Positions 1 through 10,931 of a DNA stretch of 64,000 bases are shown here, piece after piece. Below the pieces are notes generated by a model, which was not told where the DNA came from, searched no databases, and worked only from the letters and a program-made list of their open reading frames with translations. Numbering within the stretch: the first letter of the stretch is position 1; every line of letters begins with the position of its first letter. Both the position numbers and the translations under genes were made by a program. Source of the stretch: Exophiala sp. HKRS030 (lineage: Eukaryota > Ascomycota > Eurotiomycetes > Chaetothyriales > Herpotrichiellaceae); NCBI GenBank assembly GCA_023897205.1, contig JAHWDD010000008.1:2914001-2978000 (forward strand). The letters are read 5' to 3'.

Positions 1-1184
1 AAAGTCCACCGCCCGGCAAAATTCCTGACTCCCTCCCTCCACTGATCTAGGAACATATCATCACCTGCCTCTATCAAGGCCTTCCACACTCAACCTACGT
101 GCCAAATTTAGTATACTAGGTAGTTACACCTCGTAGGATCATGGACGGGCCAGAAATATTGCGCATGTGAATGGCCATATTGTGAAGTCTGTGCAGCCTG
201 ACTGTGACTGTTCGAGCTACCACAACAGACGCATTCCAGGCTGTTCCCGACGGCATATTTATCGGTACTCCGTTCTCACTGCCCAATGCAATCAATGTCC
301 AGACATAGATTTCGAGGTTGCTGAGAGTGGCCTAAGGGGTCCACTGGGGTCTTGGTGATGATGCCAAGATTAGGTAGATAAGGTAGCTAAGGTACCGAAG
401 AAGCAATGCCAAGCAGTCGACGGGGCTGCCTCTGGGGTCTCACTCGAGCATCTGTTAGGCGTCTTGGGCGCCGAGAGCCACTAAGGAGTGACTGCCCGGG
501 TGCTTAAAGGCACCTAAATTCCTCAACAAGGTCGTGCGAAGGTGTGCACAGAGACATACCTGAACAGGTATCGGGTATCGATGGACTCTTATCGGTACTA
601 TGTATTTACCAAAGATACCTGCAGAGTACCTAGGAGGTGCACACAGGTCACTACTATCCACCTACTGTCTCCCATGGCCCTTAGGTACCGTCAGGTATCT
701 ACACAGACGGTGCGTGTACTCCGTAGAGGCATTTGGTAGATACTTTGGACACTTTGCTCCAGGACCAGATACTGTTCCCACCTCTTACATGATGGGACAG
801 GATAAGTCACAACTACCTAGAAGCGAGGCGCAGGGAAGCAGTATTTCGAGAGCGACCAGGATCGATTACAAGCATTACTCTCACGTTGATGACTACCCTC
901 GACTTTACCGAAGTCTTCTCATCTTGGGCTGCTCCCAAAAAGACACACCGCTCCTCACGCTCCTCCTCACGCTCCTCACGCTCCTCGCCTCCTCACGATC
1001 CTCGTGGCACTTGCACGACAATCAAGGTAAGCAAGCACGTCCTAAGGTAGGCTTTTGCGTCGGGAGAAACCGCACAACTCGTCATCCAATGCAAATACTT
1101 AATTATCGCCTGAACCCACCCACCATACTCTTTGTCCACATACTCAACTCCTCTCACAACCATCATCCCATTCTCTAGCCCGCC
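1..1184. other. Intergenic: upstream of Nramp gene
   Basis: No convincing gene is seen. Open frames here (for example 600-1178 on the plus strand) have no recognisable domain and read through obvious low-complexity DNA. The last 250 bases are C/T-rich and include the CTCCTCACG tandem block at 951-1004, typical of a fungal promoter and 5' UTR ahead of the ATG at 1185. A TACTCCGTA copy lies at 717-725. Confidence 0.6.
951..1004. repeat. Imperfect CTCCTCACG tandem repeat
   Basis: Four imperfect units of CTCCTCACG (one extended by CTC) run head to tail about 180-230 bases before the Nramp start codon. Pyrimidine-rich promoter tracts are common in filamentous fungi, so this may be promoter or 5' UTR sequence. 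It is also a likely site of length polymorphism. Confidence 0.6.
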
Positions 1185-3000
1185 ATGAATTGCCCCTCGC
1201 GACCTGACGACACTGAGCGTCATCCTGACTGGAACCAAAACCCTCAGGATTTGAACTCCGACCTGACCACACGAGCCGACCTCAATGGCATTGTCAATTT
1301 GAGAGAACAACGAGAAACCGATTCAAGTCTGAGCAACCACGAACAAGATCAAATCCAGGACGCCATAGTCCACCCCACTGAATCTCCTGTCGCTGGCTCT
1401 CCCAAGAAAGCCAGCGCCGTCAAGGTTGATCCCGTGCTCCAGGAGAATGCATCCGACATACCTTCTGCCACGGACTTTCAACGCCAACCAGGTTCCTCAG
1501 GTCGTCTCTCCAGCCTTGAATTCTCCAGACGTCTCTTGAAAAAGACATCCACTACTTTGCAAAAGTACGTGAGGTTTGTCGGACCTGGCTTCCTGATAGC
1601 CGTCGCCTATATCGATCCGGGAAACTATGCGACCGACGTCGAGGCCGGTGCGGCCACTCAATACCGTCACTTGTTCATTATTCTCATGTCCAATCTCTTC
1701 GCCATATTCTTGCAGTCCCTCTGTATCAAGCTGGGAAGCGTCACGGGCCTGAATCTAGCCGAGAATTGTCGCAAGCACCTTCCCAAGTGGCTCACCATTG
1801 TCCTTTATATCTTTGCCGAATCCGCCATCATCGCTACTGATATTGCAGAGGTGAGATGGGAATTTGCCCTATTATTCCCTTCCTTATCCGTCTTGAAACC
1901 CCTTAGCTGACCCATTGTTCGTCTTTCTGCCCCTTCAGGTCATTGGATCAGCCATTGCTCTGAACCTTCTTTTTCACATTCCTCTCGTGGCAGGATGTGC
2001 AATCACTCTGGTAGATGTGCTCGTCCTCCTACTCTTTTACAGACCTGACGGTACTATGTCTCGCCTGCGTCTCTTTGAATTTTTCGTCATGAGCCTCGTC
2101 TTAGGCGTCATGGTGTGTTTCTGCATCCAGCTCTCCTATATACAGGACACCACGGCTGGCCAGGTTTTCAAGGGTTATCTACCCTCCTCCGCCATTGTCG
2201 AGGGCAATGGCATCTACCTTTCATGTGGCATCATCGGTGCTACTGTCATGCCTCATTCCATTTTTCTCGGCTCTGGTGTTGTGCAACCACGTTTAAAGCA
2301 ATTTGATCGACAGAATGGTCACATTATGCTCGACGAATCGGATGAAGAAGAATTCAAATACATCCCTTCAATTTATGCGATCAAGGCATGTTTGAAATAC
2401 TCGGTTGTAGAACTGGCTACATCACTCTTCACATTTGCACTATTCATCAATTCCGCCATTCTTATAGTGTCGGGATCTTCCCTATATCCCAAGACTGAAG
2501 CGACCGAAGCCGACCTCTTTGGTATCTACGACTTGCTGAATGTGAATCTATCCAAGGCCGCAGGCACGCTTTTCGCTATCGCCTTACTTCTGTCGGGTAC
2601 CTCTGCTGGCATTGTCTGCACCATGGCAGGTCAAATGGTTTCCGAGGGCATGCTTCACTGGACGATCAAACCATGGATGCGACGACTCATCACTCGTTCA
2701 ATCAGCATCGTACCAAGCATCATCATTGCAGGTGCCATAGGCAGAGATGGTCTGAATAAAGCTCTGACAGCAAGCCAAGTCTGTCTCAGCGTCATTCTAC
2801 CCTTTGTGACAGCTCCATTGATTTGGTTTACTTGTCGAAGCCACATCATGACGGTTCGTACAGTCCATGGTGAACAAAGTGGTCAGGAGGTTAACATGCG
2901 GAATAACTGGTTGACCGCGGCATTGGCCGTGACCATTTGGCTTGTCCTTGTGGTCATGAACATCGCTCTGCTGGTTCTTGTCGGTCTCGGAAAGGCTTAG
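1185..3000 (+). CDS. Nramp-family divalent metal (Mn/Fe) transporter
   Basis: Predicted proton-coupled manganese/iron importer of the Nramp (SMF) family. Exons are 1185-1850 and 1939-3000, joined by an 88-nt GTGAGA...CAG intron that restores one open frame, giving 575 residues. A hydrophilic N-terminus of about 125 residues precedes the membrane core. The core starts with the family's metal-binding Asp-Pro-Gly-Asn of TM1 (in GFLIAVAYIDPGNYATD) and continues with the TM6 Met-Pro-His signature (ATVMPHSIFLGSG). The remaining helices are clearly hydrophobic. Length and both metal-site motifs fit yeast Smf1/Smf2. Whether it sits in the plasma membrane or in endosomes cannot be told. The next gene is convergent, 223 bases away. 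Family assignment is firm; substrate preference is inferred. Confidence 0.93.
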
Positions 3001-3223
3001 GCTGAATCCATCATGGTAAGTGAGGACGAAGTCAGTCTTTCCGAATATCGGTCTTTCCCGTCTAGTCAAAAACTGGTCCAGGTAGCCACTGTGTTGTGTC
3101 TCCAGAGGTCTTGTCGATCATTCTGACAATGTAGTCAAAGAATTGTATGTAGCCTTGAGTAGGTAGTTCCCCTCGCACACTGGTGCGAGCTCGCAGGAGA
3201 ATGGGAGTCTAGAATGCTAAGAC

Positions 3224-4054
3224 TTAAGCCGAAGCAGTGGGTGAAGCATCCACCTGCTCGTTGTCCGGCTTTTTCATTTTGCTCCTAGCCTCCACGCTCA
3301 GCTTGCCTGCTTCTTCCCTAGTTGATGCGGGCAATTGGCCCAGATTTGACAACTTGTCAAAGAACCAGACTCGGAACTACAACCGTGCGGTCAAAGTCAG
3401 CAACAAGATCGTGATACTAACACAGCCAACAAGCCAAACAGTGAAGGATGACAAGGAACTACATACCCCATCGAAAGGCGTTCCCTGGCCATGCGTCGGC
3501 TCGAGAATGAAAACAAAATAAATAATCGTAAAAGTGATCAACGTATGCTGTAGGATCTTGATACTCTTATTCCACGTTGGACGGGCCCACTTCAACGCCG
3601 CCCGTCGTCTGTATGTCTTTTCAAAGTGAAACTGCTGCTTGGCGTCAAGCTCACGGAAATCCGGCGGCCACTTCTTGCGCGCCCGGTAAGGGTTGTTGTT
3701 GATATGGAACGGCGCTGGTTTGAACGCCGGCCGTGGCCGATGGCCGAACAGCATCTTGACCCACGTCCAGAACGTCAATTTGGTCCCAGGGATTTCCATC
3801 GGCAGAGGGCGTGTTGCGCGCGGGTAGGCATAGGAGGGACGCGGGGATCCGAGAGTGTGCGACTTTGAAGCTGTTGTGCTGCTGGTGGCCTCTTTGCGCT
3901 CCGATGGGAATTGCCGGGTGAAATTGGATGGAGCATATTGAGAGGTAGAGGCATGTCGTCGGCTGGTGAGATGGATAGGTTGCTGTCGCGGACTGGTGTG
4001 TCGGCAGTGGGCTTGGAATAGCAGTGCTCTCGACGCTCTCGTTGAAGTTGCCAT
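3224..4054 (-). CDS. Predicted mitochondrial single-pass membrane protein
   Basis: Two exons, 4054-3467 and 3376-3224. The intron (3466-3377, GTATGT...TAG) is needed because the first frame otherwise runs into an unlikely tail. The joined product is 246 residues. The first 40 or so residues are rich in Arg, Ser and Ala with almost no acids, which looks like a mitochondrial presequence. A single hydrophobic helix (ILQHTLITFTIIYFVFILEP) lies near residues 165-185, followed by His-Gly-Gln-Gly-Thr-Pro and a charged tail. Tryptophans and prolines before the helix look conserved in character, so this is probably a real fungal family, but I cannot name it. It could be an inner-membrane assembly or respiratory accessory factor; that is a guess from topology only. 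Confidence 0.7.
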
Positions 4055-4479
4055 GACTGCGCAAATGTGCAGGCAAACGGGAAAGCCTTTGTCGTAGTGG
4101 TTGAGGTCAAGATGGGCCGAGAAGTAGTATCAAACTGCGCTTAGTAGTAGATACTCTACCATAGAAATGCTCTCACGTGATGTTTTGCTACGGCGGATTA
4201 TGTCTGTCTGTGTGAAGTCCAGTGACATCATCCACGAGCCTCTGGCAATCTGTTTGTTCACATGCCTCGGTTGCTTTTCCAATCTGTGATGGTCGAAATC
4301 CATTGCACATGCAGACTCCTACGGACGTCCATCTACTTTGAGTCGAATAAGCCCCGTGATCAGAAATCATTTCCTTTGTATAATTAAAGCAAAGTCTTCC
4401 CTCTCTACATCTCCTTCTCGTCTCACTTTCTGATTTACACTCCTCCAGCAACTCATTCATCCCTTGCACATCCTTCAAA
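4055..4479. other. Divergent intergenic promoter region
   Basis: The 425 bases between the minus-strand mitochondrial gene and the plus-strand thiolase form a bidirectional promoter. It contains TCACGTGA near 4173 (an E-box type site) and CCTCGG at 4265-4270, listed separately. No gene is seen inside. Confidence 0.6.
4265..4270 (+). promoter_or_regulatory. CCTCGG, candidate FarA/FarB-type site before thiolase
   Basis: CCTCGG is the core site reported for FarA/FarB-type Zn2Cys6 activators of fatty-acid catabolism in filamentous ascomycetes. Here it lies about 210 bases before the start codon of a peroxisomal thiolase. A six-base match is weak alone: the same string also occurs elsewhere, for example near 6190 and 11131. 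The call rests on position and gene function. Confidence 0.4.
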
Positions 4480-5912
4480 ATGGCACAAGGTAAGCCCAAA
4501 CAACACCTCTCTGCCCATATACCCTTGTTATTCTGTATGACCCACTGACACTCATAACCCAGCACCCAACAAAGCCCAAGAACGACTGTCCCAAGTGTCC
4601 TCTCAACTGACTGGGGGCAGTCCCGTTCCATCTATCCTGCAGAAATCGCCCGACGATGTCGTCGTTACTTGTGCCATCCGCACTCCCTTCACCAAAGGTG
4701 GCAAAGGTCTCTTGAAAGATACCGCAGCCGCCGACCTCCTTGCTCTGACCTTCAAGAATCTCCTCGATCGCTCAAAGATTGATCCCGCTCTCGTGGAAGA
4801 TATTGCCACCGGTTGCGTTTTGGCCCCAGGAGGTGGAGCGACCGAATACCGCGCTGCTGCTCTTGTAGCCGGCTTCCCCGATAGCACAGCAGTCAAGTCA
4901 CTTAATCGACAATGCTCTTCGGGTCTACAGGCCGTCGTCGATATTGCCAATGCCATTAAATCTGGCATGATTGAGATTGGTATCGGATCAGGTGTGGAAT
5001 CCATGTCTAGCCAATACGGCCCTGGCGCAGTCACTGAATTCAGCGATCTCCTGGAAAACCATCTCCAGGCCGCCAACTGCAAAGTCCCCATGGGTGTGCT
5101 CTCAGAGCAAATGGCTAAGGATCGACACATCACACGTGTCGATCAAGATGCTTTCGCCGCCAGCTCATATCAAAAGGCCCTGAAAGCTCAACAAGCCGGG
5201 CTTTTCGATGAGGAAATTGCCCCTATCACTGTCAAATACACAGACCCAAAGACCGATGAGGAGAAGACTGTCACCGTGAGCAAAGATGATGGAGTCCGAC
5301 CCGGTATCACAGCAGAGTCCCTGAGCAAAATCCGTGCAGCATTTGCCAAGGATGGAACCATCCACGCCGGCAATGCTTCACAAGTCAGTGATGGCGCAGC
5401 TGCCGTCCTCCTGATGAAGCGATCCACAGCCGAGCGACTCGGTCAACCCATCCTAGGCAAGTACGTCGCATCGTCAATCGTCGGCGTCCCTCCTCTACTC
5501 ATGGGTATCGGCCCGTGGAAAGCCATCCCCGTGGCCTTACAAAAAGCCGGGATCACACCGGATAAAGTCGACATCTTCGAGATCAACGAGGCCTTCGCCA
5601 GTCAGGCTGTCTGGTGTGTCAAGGAACTCGGCATTCCCTTCGAGAAGGTAAACCCCAAAGGCGGCGCCATCGCATTCGGTCATCCTCTGGGCTGCACGGG
5701 TGCCAGACAAGTGAGCACATTGTTCACCGAGTTGAAGCGCACTGGTAAGAAGATTGGTGTCACGAGTATGTGTATTGGTACTGGAATGTAAGTTCTCTTT
5801 TCTCTCTCTCTCTCGCCCGGTATTCTCATCGGGTGTTGTTTCTTAATACCGTTGAGCCCTGATGCTGATTATCGTTGTTAGGGGTATGGCTGCCGTTTGG
5901 GTCGCAGAATGA
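4480..5912 (+). CDS. Peroxisomal 3-ketoacyl-CoA thiolase
   Basis: Performs the last step of beta-oxidation, splitting 3-ketoacyl-CoA with CoA. Exons are 4480-4489, 4563-5787 and 5882-5912, 421 residues in all. The 10-nt first exon is supported by an in-frame GTAAGC donor and by the result: residues 11-19 become RLSQVSSQL, a good PTS2 (R-L-x5-Q-L) for Pex7-dependent import. The third exon restores the family C-terminus, Cys-Ile-Gly-Thr-Gly-Met-Gly, which carries the second catalytic cysteine. The nucleophile cysteine is near residue 121 in LNRQCSSGLQA, and Asn-Glu-Ala-Phe and Gly-His-Pro-Leu-Gly are present. The PTS2 argues for the peroxisomal enzyme rather than the cytosolic (Erg10-type) or mitochondrial one. 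CCTCGG lies upstream at 4265. Confidence 0.94.
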
Positions 5913-7156
5913 TTGCTCTCATCTTTATCCTTTGCCTTTCGCTGAGAGATCGACAAGATCGTGCTATGCCGTCTGTGTTCTAGCAAGTTGTCAAGGATGC
6001 CAAACTAGTCCAGACGCAGAAACCTCAAATGAGCACCATGTGTAGGAGACCGATCCACAGATCAAAAAAGCCATCCAGAAGATACCAATTCAAATGCAGA
6101 CATGAAAAGACATCGACCAAGCGGAATCTCACGCCTGTGATCTCGTCTAGTTAGTGAGATGAGAAGGACAGCATCAATCCGAGAACCAAGACCTCGGCTC
6201 GGCCGTGCAAAGTGTCGCTCTATCAGGTACATATCTAGCCAATATAGAAACTGCCCTTTATCGCGCAGCTTAGTTTATTAGGCAAGATATATCGAAAAAC
6301 GAAAATACATATTCAAAATTTTCAAACGAGAAACTTGGTTTAATCTTGGCTCTTTATTACTATTAATTAATCAATCACTGCTTTTCATAAAAAGTCATTG
6401 ATTATTGCATTCGGCATTTTTCCATGCTCCAGCCTCCAAGCCCTAATTCTTATTAACTACCTGCTCCGTAGGTATGTAGTATGGGACAATTCTCAAGCCC
6501 TGATTGCACGGTCGCCGGAACGTCCCCTCAATCCACTGAAGACCGAGGTCCGACTTTGTCCCCCTTAACTAGTTAACTAGTTGGTTACATATGACCCGTC
6601 CGACCATGGCAAGCGTTGCGGTTCTCGTTCTCGCTCTGAATTGCTTTTGCTTTTGCTTTATGATCAACGCAATGAAACGCAATGAAATGAAAATGGAAGC
6701 AAAGGAAAGGAAAGAAAAGAAAACCCATTCGCATTTCGCTGTTCAGTGTTGTTTGTTTGTTTGTTTGTTTTGGCACACATGGTGGAAAGTGGAAGCCCAT
6801 CCACTTCTGCAACAAACAACCTTTGCGTTCTCGTCGATCGATCGCCCCTATCAGGATGGATATAGGCAGAGAGGGAGACGGCATTGGACGTCGTTCCATG
6901 TTGTTAAGCGCACGGCGGCGTGGTGGTGCGCCCCGTTTGACTCCTCGTTTCTTCGCGAATCCTCGTAGGTTCTGATAGACACATGGTTGTCTTTTCCGAC
7001 GTTTCCACCACCGGCAGGACGCGAGTTATGCGCCCGTCCGAGAAACAGTCGTTGGTTTTTTGTTACCATTGTCGTCTGTCCACAACTCACTTGAGACGAG
7101 AGGAGACGAACGAGACGACGAGTAGTGTGAAGAACAGAACATGATATCACATCACA
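5913..7156. other. Convergent intergenic region
   Basis: This lies between the thiolase stop and the stop of the minus-strand gene at 7157. AT-rich stretches (6240-6430) probably hold thiolase 3' UTR and polyadenylation signals. Other features are a TGCTCCGTA variant at 6462-6470, an ACTAGTTAACTAGTTGGTTA block near 6568, and short G/T and A/G runs (6640-6780). Small open frames at 6591-6968 lack any domain and were not called. Confidence 0.6.
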
Positions 7157-9262
7157 TCACTCGGAGAGATCCTCCTCCTCGTCATCAGAGGCGGCCGCAA
7201 GATCACCGCTCCTGCTGAGCGTGGCAATGACGGACTCGAAGTCTGCGATCAGTCGGTCGAGGCTGGGAGCTCGGACCCGAGCTGTTTGGGATAGAGAATG
7301 AAGTAGGGCTTCTGTTTGACTCTGTGGGCTTGCGTTGGTGGTCGAGGTCTTGTGGTTGCTGGACTCAGATGGTGAGCTGCTGCTGTCACTGCTCCCACTG
7401 CCGCTGGTGCTGCTGTACTCGTCGTCGCTCTGGTCATGGGCTCTCTTCGACTTCTTGTGGTTCTTGTTTGGAGCTCTGCGGTCGCTGGCTCGATGTCTTG
7501 ACGCAGAGGTCTTACTTGTTTTGGATTTGATGTGCTTCCGTGACTTATTTTTCGCTGTCTTCTTGTTATGTTTCTTGTTTGCAGCACGGATTCGTTCATC
7601 ATCTGCATCATCCTTGTCGTGGTGATTCGCGTCCAGCTCAACAGCATCCACAACATCCGCCCACTTCAAAGCGGCCGGGGCAGGGACCTCGTACACCTCT
7701 TCGATCTGAATCCAGGTGGTCACTGTGCGTTTCTCGCCATGGTCGCCGATCTCGCGCTTCACGGAATGTTGATGTCGGATGCTACCGTGTGTTGTAATCT
7801 TGCTGACATGCGAGGGTAGATCGAACGCCCTGATTTGGTCCTTGAGCTTGCGGCGCTTTGAGGCTGATGGGTTAGGATGAGAGTGGGCTGGGACTTTCGC
7901 TGATGGAGAGGCTTTTACTTTTGAATCATCAGATTTTCCTGCAGAATCGTCGGGGTCGACGAGCTGGATTGGACCGCGAGCCTCAATGTGCTCTTTTGCA
8001 GCAGCAGGAGAAGGATGGTCGGTCTTTTCTGCACCGTCTTCTGCATCGTCTTTAATGAGACACTTGTTATCTGCAGGTACCGAACCCGCTTTTCCTGCTG
8101 AGGTCTTGGTATTCTCATCGACATCTTCAGACTGCTCGTCAACAGTGCTGCTCCTGGACCTCGACCCAGCAGTTCTTCCATTTGCCCATTTCTCCGCAAT
8201 GGTAGCAACTTCTCTAGAAGCCAGTTCCACTGTGTACTCGTTGGCCAGAAGACGCGCACTGCCACCACGGGCTACCTTTGCTTGCACCAGACCACGCTTG
8301 ATAGCTCGAGTATCCTTGTCGAAGGCAGTGGGACCCTTGGCGCGTTGTGCGCGATATGTTTCAACCAAGTCGAGATCAGAAGTGCTGTGGACAATTGGCA
8401 CTGTTGGCATCGACAGGGCGTCGTAGTATGTGGCGGTGGGTGGTGTGGGTGGTGGTGGGTTGACAGGGCGACGGCGAGATTTCCATCGGTGGTCTTGGGT
8501 ATCCGTCTCAGCCTGAGACGTTGTCATCGCTCCCTCGTCCGCTGCAACTAGGTGTCTCTCGTCTTGTTCCTCATCGTCATTTTCATGCCCATCTTGGTCA
8601 CCGGTTCGGCTGCGTAGGGACGACTCCACCACTTCACAAGGCGCCGACCGGCTATTGTTGGCTTTATGTCCGCGCCGACTTTTGGAACGACGTCCTTTTT
8701 GTCTATTGATTCTCTTCCACTTCTTGATCAAGTCTCTCGCCTCCTTACTTGCTTCGACTCTAGTGATGGGGCCCCATTTGACGCTCTGAACTGGATCTGT
8801 GGTAGTGGTGACGGTCGTGCCACCAGGAAAGGGACATTCAACCGACATGCGAGGTACATACGAGGCTTCATGATATACATCATCATTATAATACTCGTCA
8901 TTGCCGTTCTTTGTGTTTCGCGGCCGCACGCGAACAGGGATCTCCATGTTTGGAAAGACCATCTTATGATATCGTGAGTGGGAACGTCGCCCTCGGTTGA
9001 CGGTGGACGAGTTACTGTCATTGCAATAATCTTCTTCGTCCTCCGTGGAAGAAAGAGCACTCGAAACACTTGCTTCTTGGAATTCGCGCCTGTTTCTCGA
9101 ACAATTTGAATCTGCTGATCTTCGATTGCTTGAGCGATGGGAATGCGGGATGAAACGGTCTCCAAGATCGTCCTCGGACTCGTCTTGAGAGAGGGGTTTG
9201 GCACAAACTTCGTCATCACTGCTCTCGGATGAAATTCCACCTTGGATGAAGGAGGTAGGCAT
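7157..9262 (-). CDS. Hypothetical disordered protein, Ser/Asp/Lys-rich
   Basis: A single uninterrupted frame of 701 residues starts at the ATG at 9262. I do not recognise a family. The protein is highly charged: an acidic-serine N-terminus, many Arg/Ser patches, a long Lys/Arg-rich run around residues 565-625, a poly-Ser stretch near 635-650 and an acidic C-terminus (Asp-Asp-Glu-Glu-Glu-Asp). More ordered islands that may be conserved lie around residues 160-185 (VKWGPITRVEASKEARDLIKKW) and 275-370, with a Pro-rich PPPPTPP run followed by a helical-looking segment. Another is near residues 485-540 (TWIQIEEVYEVPAPAALKWA). Composition suggests a nuclear or scaffold protein; function is unknown. 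The length of the clean frame in GC-balanced DNA makes it a real gene. Confidence 0.75.
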   Translation of the reverse strand: MPTSFIQGGISSESSDDEVCAKPLSQDESEDDLGDRFIPHSHRSSNRRSADSNCSRNRREFQEASVSSALSSTEDEEDYCNDSNSSTVNRGRRSHSRYHKMVFPNMEIPVRVRPRNTKNGNDEYYNDDVYHEASYVPRMSVECPFPGGTTVTTTTDPVQSVKWGPITRVEASKEARDLIKKWKRINRQKGRRSKSRRGHKANNSRSAPCEVVESSLRSRTGDQDGHENDDEEQDERHLVAADEGAMTTSQAETDTQDHRWKSRRRPVNPPPPTPPTATYYDALSMPTVPIVHSTSDLDLVETYRAQRAKGPTAFDKDTRAIKRGLVQAKVARGGSARLLANEYTVELASREVATIAEKWANGRTAGSRSRSSTVDEQSEDVDENTKTSAGKAGSVPADNKCLIKDDAEDGAEKTDHPSPAAAKEHIEARGPIQLVDPDDSAGKSDDSKVKASPSAKVPAHSHPNPSASKRRKLKDQIRAFDLPSHVSKITTHGSIRHQHSVKREIGDHGEKRTVTTWIQIEEVYEVPAPAALKWADVVDAVELDANHHDKDDADDERIRAANKKHNKKTAKNKSRKHIKSKTSKTSASRHRASDRRAPNKNHKKSKRAHDQSDDEYSSTSGSGSSDSSSSPSESSNHKTSTTNASPQSQTEALLHSLSQTARVRAPSLDRLIADFESVIATLSRSGDLAAASDDEEEDLSE

Positions 9263-9830
9263 TGTGATTAAGCGTTCGGCAAAGGCTAGAGGATGAGTAG
9301 TAGAGAGCCGATCTCAGCTGATGGTACGGTAAAGGCAGGGGTCGACTTTGTCTAGAGGTCAGAAGGCAGCTCGAGGAGCGAAGAGGAAAGAGAGGGGTTT
9401 TCAATGTGAAGGGCGCTGAAGAGATCTCTGCACACTGGGTTGCTCTGGCTTGGCACTGGCGGTGAAGTGAGATCAGGTGAAATCAAGGAAAACTTTGAGA
9501 AAGAGGATTATGACTCCAAGTGACAGTGAAAAGGACGGAGCAAGGGCGGGGAAGCGGGTTTGGAATTGTGATTATCTGTGTGTCAGTGAAGACTGATTCA
9601 CGTAAGGTCAAGCAAAGTGATATCAAGGTTGTGGCCCTGTTTGTCATGAACGAGAGAAGACAGAATCAGCAAACTCACAAATTATTCTGAATGGAGTTCC
9701 CTTTTGTTAGGTACATAGCAATCAGACAGTGCTACGTGTTTGAAGATGGACGTTTGACCAGAATTCGTTCGTTGGGTGGACAATCGGTTATATTCTGATT
9801 GTATTTTCAGCTGTGTCAGAAGTCCACAGA
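9263..9830. other. Intergenic between two minus-strand genes
   Basis: Upstream region of the gene starting at 9262 and downstream of the aldo/keto reductase. It is purine-rich with GAAG/GAGA runs (9360-9560), probably promoter and 5' leader of the minus-strand gene. No further gene is seen. Confidence 0.55.
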
Positions 9831-10931
9831 TCAGTAACCTTGACGCTTCTTGGGCTGGTATGGTTCCTCCAGATACTTGATGTCTTCCTCGCTCAATTTG
9901 ATAGTGGTAGCCTCAACGGCTTCGTCGATTCTTTCTATCTTGTTCAATCCAACGATGGGTGAGACGTCCTTCTTACTCAGAGCCCAGGCAATGGACACCT
10001 GAGCCATGCTCTTACCGATCTTCTTTGCAACCTCCTCGACACGGTTGATGATTTCTTCATCGATCTTATCTTCTCTCGATCTGATCAGGCCCTTGAGATA
10101 CAGATCTGTCTTCTCACGCAATGTGTCGCGACTGCTATATGGTCGAGTCAATGCTCCTCGAGCAACGGGTGACCAAGGGATGAGGCCAACTCCGGTATGA
10201 TTGCAATAAGGAATCATTTCATTTTCCTCTTCGCGATAGATCAAGTTGTAGTAATTCTGCATTGAAATGAACTTATGCCAACCGTGCCGTTCGGCAATAT
10301 TTTGTAGTTCTTGAAATTCCCATGCGGCCATACTCGAAGCGCCAATATAACGCACCTTGCCCGACTCGATGACGTCGTTCAATGCTCGCATAATCTCTTC
10401 ACGAGGAACGGATCGATCTAAGCGATGTATTTGCAAGACGTCAATATATGTACCCAGTCGTGCAACACTCTTGTCGACGGCATCGAGGATATGTTTTCGA
10501 CTGAGGCCAACCTGATTGAGCAGGTCTCCATCATTGACCGAGCTGGCGGAGATCAGGTTTCCTGGAGTTTCCGGGGTGACACCAAAGTAGCATTTGCTCA
10601 GGATGACAAGCTGTTCTCGAGGAATGTTGTACTTTTTGATGGCCTTGGCAATGATTTGTTCGGACTGTCCATGTGAGTAGACATCGGCTGTGTCCCAAGT
10701 ACGAATTCCTGCTTTCCAGGCGTACTCGAGAAGAGGTAACGAGTCTTCTTCGTTGAGAACCCATCCTGCCCATTCTGGGGTGCCATAGCTCATAGCACCA
10801 CTAGATGAGCAATATTAGAGACCAAGCTCTCGCGTCTAGGGCTTGTGGGGAGGTACGTACAGGATGACCCTGGAAATCTTGAGACCGGATTTCCCCAAGT
10901 TGACGTACTCGATTTTTGCTTTCTCAGACAT
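9831..10931 (-). CDS. Aldo/keto reductase
   Basis: NAD(P)H-dependent oxidoreductase of the AKR superfamily. Exons are 10931-10861 and 10800-9831. The 60-nt intron (GTACGT...TAG) joins KISRVIL to GAMSYGTPEW without a frame break, giving 346 residues, normal for the family. The catalytic tetrad is visible in order: Asp and Tyr in TWDTADVYSHGQSE (about residues 57-70), Lys in VILSKCYFG and His in LQIHRLD. Near the C-terminus MAQVSIAWALSK and SPIVGL are typical cofactor-side elements. The HGQSE form and overall length are closest to the yeast aryl-alcohol dehydrogenase (AAD/AKR9-like) group, which reduces aromatic or aliphatic aldehydes. The substrate cannot be predicted. Confidence 0.92.

Noticed and set aside
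600..1178. 192-codon open frame upstream of the Nramp gene
   Set aside because: No domain, runs through the C/T-rich tandem repeat and ends just before the Nramp start; best explained as promoter DNA.
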